From NCBI GenBank assembly GCA_037179335.1, contig JAKZHN010000003.1:1302001-1366000 (forward strand): DNA of 64,000 nucleotides, read 5' to 3'. Shown here one piece after another: positions 45,340-59,554 of the stretch. The stretch's first letter is position 1. Each line of letters starts with the position of its first letter. Below the pieces are notes generated by a model. It was given only the letters and a program-made list of their open reading frames with translations. It was not told where the DNA came from and ran no database searches. The stretch comes from Cyclaneusma minus (taxonomy: Eukaryota; Ascomycota; Leotiomycetes; Marthamycetales; Marthamycetaceae). The position numbers and the translations under genes are program-made.

Positions 45340-48300
45340 GATGGCAACTTGAAGGCGAAGCAGTTCAAGTCGCTGACTGCAGGGCGAGGGGAACTTGACG
45401 TGAAGGAGTGCAAGAAGACAGACTTGGGAGGAAAAAGAAGAAGAGGCAGCAGCGGGGGAGAGGGTAGATAGATAAGGAAGTGTTCTACATGGGAAAGGCA
45501 AGATGCCTTCCCAAATCCAATGCTACGGGAAAGAGTAATAGTGGTGGAAGTCAGACCATTAAGCTCTTACGACCATCCCAAAGCGTAAATCGAGGTCGGT
45601 GCTGTGGAGCTCCTGAACTCGTGGCTGGCATCAAGCTCCGAGAGACCGACGTTCAGGAGTCAGGACCAATTGCGGTAACATCATAGGTTGCTCGGGGAGT
45701 GATGGACGGTCAGGATGTCCCAATGCGAGATCGGTTCATAATGGCATAAGTGGATATTCGAGGCGGACTGAGTAGTGAGCTAGCTGGAGTCCCACGCGTC
45801 TGCTCGGGATGACAAGAACACATTTGGGGCGGCCTCAAAGTGACAAGTGGGAGATCAAAATAAGCCAGCAAATAACGCAGCTTCTTCGGTGTGGTGTGGA
45901 GATCAGCGTGACAGGGGTTAGTGCGGAGGTCAAAAGCCAAAAAGCTCAATGCGTATAAGGCTAATTGTGGAGTCCCCAAACGGCGACAGCTTGGGTCAAT
46001 GATGCAACAGCAGTGGTCGACATGGAAGCGTCCAAGGACTTCAGGCGCCGGGGGTGAGCGAAGCCCTATCTCAGAGAAACCAAGGCCCAGCGCCCGGTTA
46101 TCCTGCGGAGCTGCAGGCCCGAACGAGCCAAATTGGCGTTGGCCATCTGGTGTACTCCAATTGTGCAGATGGCTTATGAGCGGTGCTATTCTGCGTGGCG
46201 AGGGCGAGGAAGAGTGGGCACTGGGAGACGAGCCAGGGGCTGTGACGGAGGTTAGGGGATGCCGAAGGCGGCGGGGAGTCCAGACATATTCGCCATCAAG
46301 GGCCGAATAAACACGATATCCAGACTCATGCTCTGCAGCCAGCCAGCGCCAGGCCGTCAGCGGCTCTGGATGTTGTTCCAATCAACTCGCCAGGGCGCGC
46401 GGAAGAGGGGGACAGGGGCAGATTGCAGATTGCAGATGCGATACAACAAACGACTTGCCCCCACCAAATGTAAGTACGGACGCACAGAGATAGGCTCGCG
46501 ATACACCATGAGCTGAATTGTTCCGCTGCGGTCCCAGGCGCAGTGCCTCCTGCAGATCATGCCATGGCGACAGCAGACCTGGGGTCTGATGCATGCTGCA
46601 CTGCAGCCTGCACGAGAGCTTTTTGCAGGGCATCGGGACGTCCATTCAAAACCCGGAGGAGGGCCAGACTCGGCTGGCACGACTTCATCCGGATCCGACT
46701 CATCAACTTGTCGATTCTGTCGAGAGCAAGGCCCGAAGCTCTTGGCTGCTTGCTTGGGCGTTTGCTTGCAAATCGAGGAGCCATGACGGGCGTGATGACG
46801 GTGCTTGACGGATGGACGGCAGATGAGATTTCGGTTACACAAGCAGGTTTTGCGCGATCCGAGGGATTATTCAGAATTGGAAATCTCGTTCGCGACTCAC
46901 AAGCAAAAGAATCGACGAGATTGAGGCCCGCACGGGGTCGGAAAACGGGATGGTGGTGGTGGGTAGTGCTGGTGCTTCGAGTCGACGTCGTGGCGGGCGT
47001 GGAGAATCGATGGCGGCTGATATTCGCTAAGCACAGCACTAATTTGGCCGTTGCGCTTAAGCTGGAAGCAGCCACCCCATGTGTCAAATAATGCCCGCGA
47101 AGTCAGAGCCGCCTTGAAGACACACATATCGAAAACACCAACGATTGTGGAGCTGCGAATCTGTGGTCCTGTTTCTCAGCCTCCCACCTCATCGCACAGT
47201 TTCGTCAAATAATATTCACCGGCATTTCTAAAAACGAATCAAATACGCGACCCGGCATATGCGTGTCCGCTTGCGGCGACACCAATCTCAACCTCCGTCT
47301 ACATCAATTCTCTTCTGGGTATCACGAAACCAAACCGCAAATTTCAAGAATTTATTCCTCTTCTGTGCACAAAACCGAACTTCTCAATTCTAGGTACTTT
47401 ACCTCTGTAACACAACCAAACGCCGCCCCTCTATTATTATCCTATATTCATCTCAGACCTGAATTACTATGCCCCCGACCCGTCCTCCCCCAAGCCCTGA
47501 AAACTGAAGCATCCAGACCGGGAAAGGCCGCTCCACGTATAATGTATTCAGGTACCCGCGTACGAAGCCCATGATCCATCCCAGCTTCATAAGCCTGCAT
47601 TTTGACTACTGTACCTCTTGCATCTTTTATTGCCGCCACCGGACCAATGTCCACATCTGAATATATCCATCCGAATGCCAAATCCATCCATCCACCCGGC
47701 TTTCCAATTCCATCCTCAGGAGCAAGTTTCCTCGCCAGTCGCCAATTGCGTCTTCTCCTTTTCCGACCGCACGGCTCCTGCATGTATAGTAACAACCCTA
47801 GTAGTTAATCAAAAAATATCTTGCAGCATATTTTCTTCTTTCTCTTCGGGCACGGACTTGCCGCCCATCATCTTCGGATCTACATCTGCCTAGCACGAGC
47901 CAGCCAACACACATCCATGATCCATCCAAGACCAAGTGCAGAGACACTGATCAGCACCCAACTTTGCCGTGTTCGCTCAACCCTGTTCTGCACACTTCCC
48001 GCCGTCCCGCCCAGCATTCTCCACTTAAATCCACAACGCTATGTCCAGACGGCTATGATGCAAGTGTACCTGACAATCCTGACCTGAACAAACGGCAAGT
48101 CCCAATTGGCAATAAATATTCGAATCGGCCTGTGGAAACGCAGCCAGCTTGGCTGTCGCTTCCCTAATCCTAATGGAGCTCAGCCTTTCTGCCAAACATG
48201 AACATTCGTAGTATGACCGTAACCAAGGTAGGTACTTTCGGAAACAAGCCCACCTGCATCTTCTCTCTGCTGGCCTGCCGCCCAAAGCTCCCCCCTGCTC

Positions 48301-48773
48301 GGAATGGCTCAATGTCCGGTCCTGTGAAAAAAAGGATCCCGTATTCCTGCTGTCAATTCAAGTCATGTGGGAGAAGCTGTGTGGCTCATATGACAGAAAA
48401 GGGTCTCCGCTGTCATTAGCGTAGCTTGCTACATTAATAGAGGAGGGCTGTCTCGTTTGTAGATCTTGCTTTCCCCCTGCTTCCTCGACATCAATATCAA
48501 TCTGAAATACGTCTAACTCCGGGGAATCTCGAATCCAGCCCTGTCCGTCAGGCAAAATTCCAATATAATCCTCCCATCGGTCCCCGCTTTTCGAAGGAAC
48601 ACATCGACTTCCTTCCTTCTTCGTTTTCATATTTCCATCGTTCGCTCTTTCGCTCATCAAACATCGTCCGTCTTTCCGCCAACATCGGCCGTCTTTCAGT
48701 CAGCATCGTTCGAGCTTTGCATTGAGACATATCTTGAGAGTCTCGAACCCAGAGACACATCAAGCTACTCGCC
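45340..48773. other. 3.4 kb gene-poor region between divergent P450 and elongase genes
   Basis: Several overlapping frames on both strands (45710-46381, 46543-47091, 48358-48660) are present, but none shows a family, signal peptide or plausible splice pattern. The last few hundred bases are CT-rich and should be the elongase promoter. Confidence 0.45.
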
Positions 48774-50100
48774 ATGGCTTCCGGCTTCCGCCACGTCGAG
48801 CACAACGGCATAGCCCTCCTCCCCCTCCTCCGCCCCTCCACCATCCTCACCAAATCATGGACCGCCATCATGGGCGCTCCGCCCTCCCAGTTCGACCCCG
48901 AAACCTCGCCCAAAGCACCGATGATGACGTTCAAATCCACTGCAATTACCATCGTCTGCTACTACGCACTCATCTTCGGCGGCCGCGAGTACATGCGAAA
49001 TAAACCAGCATACAAGCTCAATGGCCTGTTTATGGCTCACAACTTGTTCTTGTCGCTGTTCAGTGCATTCCTGCTTGCTTGCTTCGCCGAGCAGCTGATT
49101 CCGAGTATCTGGAACAAGGGACTGTATGACAATATCTGCGGTGGAAGTGGATGGACGCAGCCGCTGCTCGTACTCTACTATGTGAGTATCCATCTCCCCT
49201 CCCCCGCCATGCACATGGCTTCAAGTCGAAAGAAACCCCACTGACACGTATTTCCCATCCACAGCTCAACTACCTCACCAAATACTTCGAGCTCTTCGAC
49301 ACCGTCTTCCTCTTCCTCAAGAAGAAGCCTCTGAGTGAGTTCATCCAGTTTTCTCAGTTCAACTGCAACTCTTGATGCTCGCGAAACCTTGCTGACCCGT
49401 TTCTAGCTTTTCTGCACTGCTACCACCACCCCGCGACCGCGCTGCTGTGCTACACACAGCTCATGGGCCACACGCCCGTCTCCTGGGTTCCCATCACGCT
49501 CAACCTATTCGTCCACGTCGTCATGTACTGGTACTACTTCCAGTCGGCGCGCGGCGTCAAGATCTGGTGGAAAGAATGGATCACCCGTCTGCAAATCGCT
49601 CAGTTCGTCATCGACCTAGGTAAGCCCTATTCCTTTCCAATCTCAGCTGCCGCTCGGCTCCACAGCTATCTTCCCCGCCAAAAAGAAACGAAGAGAAAGA
49701 CATCACATAGTTTGCTAACACTCGCCAACAAACAGGCTTCGTATACTTCTGCACCTGGGACTACTACAGCAGCACCCGCTGGCCCTTCCTCCCCCACATC
49801 GGCACCTGCGAAGGCGAAGAATTTGCCGCCTTCGCCGGATGTGCCATTCTCAGCTCCTACCTGGTCCTCTTCATCTCATTCTACTTCGCCACGTACAAGA
49901 AATCGCCCAAAGGCGGCGCTGTCAGCAGCAAGTCGCACTCGCGCAAGCAGTCGCAGAAAACCCACGCGCAACGCGCCGCTGCCGACATGAAGGTTACCGA
50001 GTTGCCCAACATGGCTCAGAGCAGCGATGCTGCTGCCAGGGTCGTACACGCTGCCAACGAGGGTTTGCACAAGCTTTCGTCTGCGAGGATCCAGTCCTGA
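48774..50100 (+). CDS. Fatty-acid elongase of the ELO family, 351 aa
   Basis: Four exons: 48774-49181, 49265-49334, 49407-49619 and 49736-50100, phases consistent. The family signature HxxHH is HCYHH (H163-H167) in exon 3, right after [18 protein letters not shown], the other conserved ELO block. Six or seven membrane helices are evident, and the C-terminal tail is Lys-rich, fitting ER retention. ELO enzymes are the ketoacyl-CoA synthases that add two carbons from malonyl-CoA to long-chain acyl-CoAs, feeding sphingolipid and membrane synthesis. Yeast-like Elo2/Elo3 function is likely but the chain-length preference cannot be read. It is a housekeeping-type gene rather than part of the PKS cluster. 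Confidence 0.95.
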
Positions 50101-53100
50101 AAATCGTCAAGACTGGCTGAGATGATGGGTATTTGACATCTTGAACTTGTTGCGAATTTGATGACGACGTTGCTGCGATTACTGCGGATTCCCCCACATA
50201 GCAATAATTCCTAATGACAGGAAGGGAGTATGCTGTCACGATGCATAGGATGGAGTGCGCGCACAAAGGTCTGCTGACGGCTGGAATTACCTTTCTGGCA
50301 TTTTATTTTGTCTGTTGGTTAGATGCGGGCGTATATGGGAAGAATAATTTCTTCTTTTGGAACCGCGTTGGTCGAGTCGGGGATATACATGACTGAGTCA
50401 TGTTAACATGAGTGGGTTTTTCAATGTCCATATATCTTGACAGAAAGTCCATATAGACAGACACCCCATACTTCAATTTCAAGCAAACGATCAATATTGC
50501 TGCTTATCTGATGTCTCTTGGGAAATTGGAGTGGGTGCGACTTGGTGCAACTGTTTGACTCCGGCGGGAACTCTTCTTTCGGGAGAGGGGTGAATAATGG
50601 TTGCAGACTCTTGATTCAGGTTCCGGAGTCTGGGGTATCCGTCCAAACAGCAATTTGTGGGGAGATTCTGACCTTCGCAGGTTTTCTTCTTCCACAGGAC
50701 CACTTAGTCGTGATCCCTCGTAAGTCGTATCAGCGCGAGGGAGAAAGTTCTTCGAGCCTTGCAACGTCGCGGGATGCTTCCTGCAGTGAGATCATAATTT
50801 CCAGAGAAGGAAACTTGGCATCCCTGCAAAGGTAGGTGTGTGAGCCAGTATAAGAAAACGCTCGGAAAATCTGGTTAAATAGAGCTGGCATGAAGTGCTC
50901 CGGCATGCCATTTTGGGTATTCTATGTGCACGATCTTCAGCGGCAGCTAATCTCCAGGCCAGGGATCTGCTGGCCAAGGAGCATGGAAAACGAGAGAAAC
51001 AGTCACCGCTGTTCTGACTTGAGAGAGCGTTTGCACATGCCTCGCTCCCCTAGATTATTCTGATCGCCATCCTTGACCTGATGGCGGCAACAGTCGTCAT
51101 CAACAAGCTGGCATTGGTGCGTGCACGATGGATTCCTCCAACGTCCCACTTTTGCTCTGAATCCATGTCTGGACAGTGGACAGCAACGAGGCGACGCGCA
51201 GCAGTGTAACTGCGGGCGGAACGGATTCGAGCGTAAGTTGACTAGTCGCAAGCTTGCAGACATTCCCATGCTGTGCGCCAGAACACAAAAGAATCGCTGG
51301 AACAGATCCGCGACCACGACAGACGGTAGGAGATGCAAAAAGCTGAAGCTGGACGAGGCTCGAAGAGCAGGCTGAATATGATGAAGTCAAATTAACCTCT
51401 CGCCAGATCCAGGCGACGCTCGCACCTCTTTGCCCGGCGATCAAACGGGCACGAGCGACATCCTTGTCGCAAGTCAGCCAATTGCCGGAGCCCTCGGAAG
51501 TGGCGTACGGCCTCTGGCAGGGGGCTGGCTGTGATGGAAAAGGGGACGGCGTAGATGTACGCCGGCCAAGCCAGCAGGGTGCTGGGTTTGATGGTGATGG
51601 TGGTGGTGATGGTCGAGTGGCTGGCTGACAAGTTGACAACCCACTCGGACAGCCAACTCAATTGAAGCCTTCTTCGCTTACCCTGGTCGCGCGATAAGAG
51701 CAAACAGCGGAGGGCTGATCGAGGGACGGGGAGGACGATGTTGAAAAGGCCGTTCGCCCAGGATTCCCGAATGGACGACTGGACGACTGTAACATACCCG
51801 CAGGATTCGGTGGAGCTGGGGCAATGGAGCCTTCTCCGCGTGGCGCCTGGTTGGCCAACCGTCTGTGCGTGCAGAGCCGGATTTCCCATTACATGTATCA
51901 GAGAGAAATATTGGGTCTCCTTCTCGGATGGACATCCTCTTCTTCGCTTCTCTCCATTGTCGAAACAGGAAGGTGTCCCGGAGAGCAGCAGGCTAGCAGG
52001 CCGGCTGGCAGCTGCAGAAGCGACGAGGATTAACAACCAGGGAAGCCAGCTTGTTCAGAGATGCCGATCATGACGAAGGCGGCACGAGAATGCCATCTAT
52101 TATTAATTGGCAATTTGCAGGAGGCAGTGGGATGGATCACGTCCGCGATAGCTGTAGGACGGCGGGCTTTCTCTTGGGGGAATTGGTCGATCCGAGAGAT
52201 GACTGCAGGCGCCAGTGTGGCTGCTGGGCCGCTGGCATCGTGGTGGTGGCTCTGTCGAAGCGGTTTCTCGTCAGTTGTGTTGGTGGATCTGGCTGTTGGC
52301 GGCGTGGATTCAGCAAATGGTAGGCTGTGGCTGGCGGTCGGAGACATCAACGATCTGGATCCGTCGCTGCAAGTCATCGACGGTGAGCGCTGAAGCCCGG
52401 AGGCCTGAAGCCTGTTGGGCTTGAGGTGCTCCGGGGAAGGGCGCAGACAGGTGCCATGTCGGCGGATATGTCTGCAGAGAAAATCGAGATGTGAGGTTGG
52501 ATGGTGTTGAGCAGTGCAGCTTAGGTAAGCAGAAGGTGCTGCGATTTCGGCCTAGTCGTGTTTTCGCGAATCGCATCATCGCATAATATCGATGCATTCA
52601 ATTCAATGCTTCGAAGCATCACGACTTGGGCCGAGATGGTGGGGGGAATCGACTACACCTCAACCCCTCAACACCACACCGAAGCATCGTCGGCCGCCTA
52701 TGTTGTCGCGAAGAAGCAATTTCGTGGCACCTGCCTCTCAAATCTTCCCGCGCCGATCATCAGTCGACATTGAGACGCCGTCGACGACGATCCATTGGCG
52801 GATGAGGTCACTGTGGATGAAGGCTCGTTCATCACCAATCTCGGCCATCTCGGTCAGTTCAGCAATTTCTTTCATGTCGTGAAAATTCCACGAGGCTCCG
52901 CTGTTAAGTTGACCATTTCCTTAACCCCACGGCAATCTTTGCTGACCGATCATCACAAGGACTCCCGAAGACCGAAAGTTGAATCAATAAGCCACGGCTG
53001 TACTGTACTCCCTCGCCATTGAACCTGACAACCTCCACCGGTCCCGCCTTGTATGCCTGAACCACGCCCTGCTAAACTGACACGGCCCCAAAAGGATCAG

Positions 53101-54389
53101 AGATAGCGAATGGTTCAGCTGCTCATGATCCTTCCCATGACCCCACCTTCTCAAGTCTCATGGGAATATCGAATGTACATATACCTCGCTGCTGAGGTCG
53201 ATATGCTTTGCAGAATCTGTCGATCTATGGCGGGTGCAACATACATGAAGCTATTGACGAACCTTAAAGCACGGTCAGACTCATCCGCCAATTTGGTAGT
53301 GGTGCAACCTCCGAGCCGTCTGTCACCAGATCGTGGCTTCATGCCAGTGGTTTATGGTTTTTCGTTATCCCAGCTAGCAGGCGTGACAGCTGTCTTGCCG
53401 ACGCTAGCATACAATCATACAGATTATTATGTTTGAGCCGCGTTGCTATGGGCCGAGTTATCTCAGGGTATCAAGTTCGGCTACTGGTCAGATTGGCATA
53501 CCGAAGCCATGGCCTTCTACCTAGGTAGGTATCGTTCAACCATCGCATATGTGGCGTTGCAATGTTGATTGCGTTTCCCTTGGGCCTCTTTCCTCGGTGG
53601 GTCACCAAACTACATCTTGAGTCCGTCATACACCGAGCTGTGTGGGTCAGCCTTTCTCGCATGTGTCATTTCTCTTGTTTAGTGTTCTTCGAGGCTGAGC
53701 AGAAAGCGTGGATGACGATAGAGGAGCTGCCGGTTTACCCAATAATCAATGTTCGGGCGACTGTTCATCTAAAAGCACGCCTCAGAGTTTGCTAATCATA
53801 GAGCTCCATGCTCTACAGCACGTGTTAACATGGAATCAATGCACTCGAGGTAGTTCGTCAAGTCGCTTTCGACTCAGCCCTTCTCGGCGGGACCATTATT
53901 CTTCTTTGCAAGCTGCTGGGATCAAGTCGATCTCTCCTCGGTTTGGACGGCACGTCTTTCTCTAGTCCTTCATCATGAATGGGGAATGGAGCCTCATGCA
54001 TCATAATATCTCTGTCTCAAACTCAGATTCGTCCAGACATCGTTGTCGTGCTACCCATATTTCCACTAGTTTCCAATAATTTCTCCAAGTCCATAGTGTC
54101 ATGGATCCCCCATCGCTGTCAACCAGATTCCTCGACAAAAACAAAAAGAGTTCATCCGATCGGTCCGTCTGGGGCAACCTTATTTTTAAACGCATGATGG
54201 CATCAAATAATACCTACCTTAACCTTTTAAACGGGCACATCAAACCTTAAAACGGATCTCGAATGGTAAATAACACCTGAACGAGTTCCTCCTAGTTTCC
54301 TCCTCCTTCAGCATCCCGACTCTCAAAACACTCCACTCCCCAAGATATCCAACTCTTGTCTCTCTTTTATCTTGTGTGTCTTGTACGAG
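50101..54389. other. 4.3 kb gene-poor region
   Basis: No frame here resembles a known family and none has a convincing start, signal peptide or intron pattern. Composition is ordinary, with no long AT-rich tract, repeat array or transposon end recognised. It includes the 3' flank of the elongase and the promoter of the next gene. Confidence 0.45.
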
Positions 54390-55716
54390 ATGAGGTATCA
54401 AACAACAATCATGCTGAACTCGACGATGGGGCTTCCAATGGCTTCCAACAGCCCCAACCTTCTCTCCACGTCCGCTCTCCCAACTCTCTCGGGCTTCTCT
54501 CTCCCAGATTTCAGCAGCTCCGACATTACAGTATACACCATCTGCTGCTCCATCTCCTCAATACTTACCTTCTCCACATTATGGAAAGTGCTATTACTGG
54601 CCTCTATTCTCCTCAACCTGAAATGTATGCCCTTGATCTACCACGTAAGTTTATGCCAAGTTCTGCCAAGTCTATCATGGAGCTTGAAAACTAACACTAT
54701 CTTCAAAGTTGCGACTAGTAAACGCCTTCCGCTTCGTTATGCGCTCGCAGCGCTCCGGCATTGAACTTACTTCGGCGCACATCTTCCAACCTATCATTAC
54801 GACCTCCCGCGCACCTCTAATGGAAATCGACTTGAACATGCACAAAAGCAACTCCAGCTACTTCTCAGATAACGACGTCGCACGCACACATTTGTTATGC
54901 ACACTCTTCTCCAAAGGTGTCGCGCAAATGCGCGGCTCTTCATCCGCCCTCTCCAAACCTGGCCCCATGTTCAACATGGCCCTCGGCGCCGTGACCTGCT
55001 CTTTCCGCAAAGAACTCAAGCCGTATGAGAAATACGAAATGTGGAGTCGCGTGCTATCCTGGGACGAGAAGTGGATTTTCATCGTCACGCATTTCGTAAA
55101 GGCAGGCAAAGTCGAGACCAAGTCTAGTCTATACCCGGAACAGAACAAATCTAAGAGGAACACAAGGAGGGGCAGCAAGAGAGATGTGAGAAAGGTTTCA
55201 GGAAAGGAAGAGTCTGGTTTTGATTCTACGAGAGAGAATTCCCCAGAGCCACAGGCGCCAAAAGATGCCAAGATCGACTCAAGCAGAGTTATTGTGGCAT
55301 CCGCGCTGAACAAATGCGTGTTCAAGCTCGGCCGCAAAACCATCCCTCCTATCGAAATGCTCCGCATCTCCGGTCTGCTCCCCGCCGAACCCGAGGTCTC
55401 CGCCTCAACACCAGACTTCTCCTCCTCCGTATGCTCAGAAGATTCTGTGAAAACCATACCTTTCCCCGATTTTGAGATGGAAGGCACAGAGTGGACATGG
55501 GAACGTGTTGAAGAAGAGCGTGTAGCTGGCTTGCAAATCGCCGCCGCACTGTCCAACGAGGCGCAGAAGAAAATAGACGAGAGCTTCGATGTGCCAAGTG
55601 ATGATAGCGAAGAGGGCACGAGTGTGTTGGGCTGGCACCGTGACGGTGCTGGTGTTACGGGGGTGGTGAATACGCTGGCGCAATTGGCGAGGATGCCTGT
55701 GAAGCAGGTGTTGTGA
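54390..55716 (+). CDS. THEM6-like thioesterase-fold protein, 420 aa
   Basis: Two exons, 54390-54644 and 54709-55716, with a 64 bp intron (GTAAGT donor, CAAAG acceptor) in phase 0. The ATG at 54390 is the first in frame; another at 54411 is possible. A membrane helix lies at about residues 50-75 (SISSILTFSTLWKVLLLASI). Exon 2 starts the hot-dog domain, with DLNMHKSNSSYFSDNDVAR being the DxNxHxxNxxYxxxxDxAR pattern of the THEM6/4HBT_2 group. About 100 residues of Ser/Lys/Glu-rich sequence interrupt the domain before KCVFKLGRKTIPP. Some fungal members accompany polyketide clusters, but this one is 32 kb from the PKS. Thioesterase activity is unproven for the group. Confidence 0.8.
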
Positions 55717-58700
55717 GCTTTTTGATGTCACATGTGGCGCTCTTCACATGTCTCTGATTACTCTATTTTGCGAGTTCGAGACATGGGCACTTGGACTATG
55801 CTGTGTTCGAGACATTGAAGAAAGTCTTTCGGATGCGACCGAGAAGTGGGTGGTACACGAGCTGAGATGACGGAGGCGGGTCATACAAGAGCTTTCGGCG
55901 CTTGCTGTTTCCGCAGGGTCGAATCTATTGAGTGGCGACGAATTTTCTTTTCCTTCCTTGAGCGCGCAATCTTGGGCATTTTTGCGACTATCTTCTATGT
56001 TAATAGCTAAAGTAATACGAGATCATGATGAACACATATTTTTCGCTACATTATCAGCTATTCTTGGGCTTTCTGTGCATCGCATTTGACATATACAACA
56101 CGCGGACAGTGAAGTTGCTCTTCATCTGATACTTGCAGCTTGCCCAGTACCCAGAACGACTGCGAAGTTCGAAGCTCGAGGCAGACTGCAGTAGTGGTAA
56201 GCATTAAACTTCTGGATTGTCACATCCGGATTCCCATAGACACATTCTCACATCCCCATGTTCCATGTACCCAGGTACCTTATCTTCACAATGCACCAGT
56301 CACCTTAATCCATGGCAATATTCCACAATCACCACGCTAATATACATAACCCTTGACCCTTTCTTCCACAACGGCAGCGGTCCGTCTCCCTCCGTAACTC
56401 TATTCTCTCTTGACAGCAGCAATTGGACAACGGCAGGTTCAGCATCCACGTGTTCCGAGCAGCGCGGCTCCCGGGTTTTGGGGAATATGACATGCTGGTG
56501 AAGCGATTCGTGTCATCGTCTGATAGTAGAAATTTAGAATTGGAAATTAACGTGGCGAAAAACTGTCGATTCCAGATTTGGTTCTTGGGACATACGACTG
56601 GAGTGTTGAGGAAGCATCAATTGAATCAGTGTTGGGACCGCGCACATCTTCTACCCAGAGGCAGGAAGCTGAGTCCAGTCTCGAGAAAGATACTCGTACA
56701 AGTAGCTGTTGCTGGGCAAATCCTCACCTGTACTTGAGTGTATTGGTTTCTTAGAGTTTGCGGATTAGGTTGGCTACATAGCCATGTCATGCCGTGAATT
56801 ATTAGACTCTAGGTTGACGATCGACAATGCTGATCCCGCAGCATGTCATGATCCTCAAAGTTTGGCAGAAGTATAGGTGTCTTTCGCCGAGTCTCCGAGC
56901 CTCGCTTCCTGTTTCCGTAGGATATTTAACTGCTTGTAGTCCGTCTTGACTCTACAGTTGGTCGAGCGAGCCGCTGGAAGTCCAAGAAGAGACAGACAGC
57001 TTGCCTAGGGTCGTTCTTTCACTTCTTTGCAGTTAGGGGAATCGCAGGGAAGAGGCTGAGTGGAAGGAAAGAGACCGAGTGGCTGAATACTAATGAATGG
57101 CACCTTTCGAAGTTCAGAATCCCGAGGGCTTGTTTCTTTATTGCTAGTGGGTCCCGCCCATATGGGTCGACATAAGCTTAAAAAGACGGCGCTGGTCATC
57201 TCCGATTGCTGTTTACATCAGGGTGGAGGAGGTTCAATATTACTTACAACTGGATAGATTCTAGGCTACCGGAGATATAGTAACGGATTTTCGGCTTGTG
57301 GAATGGTTTGTGGAGTAGTGTGAAAGAATAAGGGACAAGCATCTCGGTGAGAAAAGAAACATACTACATGTAGTGTGGAGCGTGTAGTTCCTGGAGATCG
57401 TGGAGCTTTGGAGCTGTCTTGGCCCATGATGTAAGGACTCTGGGGCTCTTCCGGAGATGGGTCCGGTCGGGCTGGGAAGAAGCACCAGTCATTCGTGAGC
57501 CCGATTGTCCGGACCATTGAAATGCGGACAGAATGATATCGTGCAAATGCAATTATGTAGAGTTGGCCAGACGACCAGACGTGCTCTCTGGACGAGGGGA
57601 CTGGAGTAGGGTTTCAATTCTCCTAGCAGAAGCTTGTTCTGGGGAGACTCAAACCACGCAGCGGGATGGGTCGAAGCTTCGGTTCCGGCACACTCAAATT
57701 CAGACGCATCATCCTTGCAAGATCGCCGAGAGAAAAGCCAGAATTGCCAGATTGAGTTGACCCATGTTAGTGGAAGGTTGAACTCTCGGCAGGGACGGAG
57801 CGAGGAGCAGGCATTAAGCTCGCGCGGGGAACTGAGTCAAGAAGATGGAGAACTGGGGGGGACCTCGTGAGTCGTGGCCGATTCAGGTGGTGCTGTTCAC
57901 GCCCTTGTCCACTTTGAGATGTGCTGTGGTAACAGAAGGAAAGCTTAGCTGGTCGTCTTATGTAGAGATGTCCCGGGCAACATGATTGGTGATCGGGCGT
58001 ATTCATCGAGCAGCTGAGCAGAGCGGATGGGAAAAGCTGGCGTTGAGGGCGGTTGGTGGCGAAGACGAGGCTTCTAAGCGGGCTCTTGTATTATTGGAGC
58101 TGACTGAGGGATTGTTCACTGCAGGTAGTCCGAGATGTCTTGACCGAGTCGCACTGTTGGCGGAAAGTGACGACGATGACAAGTTGGCGGTGGTCAGGTT
58201 TGATACACAGCAGGGGTTTGAGGGAAGTCGTCCACTTGGTTGCGATGCCACTCGAAATGCTAATAATAACAACAGCGTGTCGATCAAGGTCAATTAGCCA
58301 GGTGGTGCTGTCAACCTCAAGGCCAGCATTCAAGTTGATGGATAGATCGGCGCATTGGCAGCATTTGATCCGGGTGGTTAATTGATGGTCGCATGGATGA
58401 ATGTGGAGGGTCATTGTACAAAGTTTCTCGGTCGGGTAGAAGCGATGGTGGTGTTCACGGATTATATGCACGGCGCTAGCCACTAGCGCACTAGCCCTGT
58501 TGCACGCTTCAGTTTGTACGCCGCCAAGGAATCGCCCGTTTACGCGCACCAACTTCACCTCTGGCCATGCATCCCGATCCCAACATCCTCATCAGCCTGT
58601 GACGCTCCCCGCCGGTCACCCATCTCCCGTCGGCTGCTCAAGCCTCGAGTGTGCGAATGGCAGCGCAGAAACGGCCGCTCACTGCCCTCTGCATCTCGCG

Positions 58701-59554
58701 GGGGTGCCCGCATGCCAACGTGCCTTGGCTTTCCTTCCGACGACAAGCAAACTTGCCTGCAATCTTTCACCTTGCTTTACTTTCCTATGCTTCCGTCCCG
58801 CTCCGTCCCGCCAGGGTCTCTGTTCACAATAGCCTAATCTGCGTTGATCTCCAATATATCTCCAGATAATGGTGTACAAGCCGCCACCATGGCCCAGAAG
58901 GCTGTTGCTCCTTTCCTTCCAGCTCCCACACACTTCCTATCTTAGTCTGGTCTCAACGCTTGTATTGATTGAATTTGAGCCTCGTTTCCCAGATCTCTCT
59001 TCAACTTTCTGTCAATTTTAAGCCGAAACTCTGTCGGCACGTCAGTCTTGTTGCCGAATGCCGAATGCCATGGAGGCTGGGGCCGTCCAATATATGTCTT
59101 TGTAAATCCACACATAAGTTTCAGATCGTCCAACGGTTACATGGTCTCTACCACAGGTGCATGAAGCTGCAGTCGCGGTCTGTGTTCAATACTCGCTACG
59201 CACACCTACTTCCCAGTCGAGATTGCCCTCCATTAGACTAGGTATGCAAATTGCAGTAATTGGCAGGCGACATTGAGGTGCAACCCTACGCCCCACCTAC
59301 CCTAATTCTCCCCAATCGCCGTCATGCCGCCTGTCAATAATGGAGATGAGTGGGGGGAGACGGGAGGCGCGAGGCAGGGCGCAGCTTCGCCCCTCTTATG
59401 GTGTCAAAGCAGAGCAACGGGAAAGTGCTCTCTTTTACTGCTCCAGGATCGCCTGAGCTCAAGCATCGAAACTCATTTCTCATTTGGAGACCTCTTGCGA
59501 GATGCGATTACGGCATCCGAACCAGGCCTGTCCCACCTGGCATCAAACGAAAAC
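55717..59554. other. 3.8 kb gene-poor region
   Basis: Only short, unsupported frames on both strands. It includes the 3' flank of the THEM6-like gene and the promoter of the MFS gene. An in-frame ATG at 59324 could extend the MFS protein by 77 residues of unremarkable sequence. Confidence 0.45.

Noticed and set aside
45710..46381. 223-codon open frame on the minus strand
   Set aside because: Low-complexity Pro/Ser/Arg-rich translation with no family, signal or splice evidence; overlapped by frames of similar length on the other strand.
46543..47091. Pair of about 180-codon frames on opposite strands
   Set aside because: Both strands are equally open and neither translation looks like a protein family.
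48358..48660. About 100-codon minus-strand frame in the elongase promoter
   Set aside because: Reasonable composition but no homologue, and it overlaps the CT-rich leader of the elongase gene.
54858..55619. 253-codon open frame on the minus strand
   Set aside because: Antisense to exon 2 of the THEM6-like gene; Ser-rich translation without any domain.
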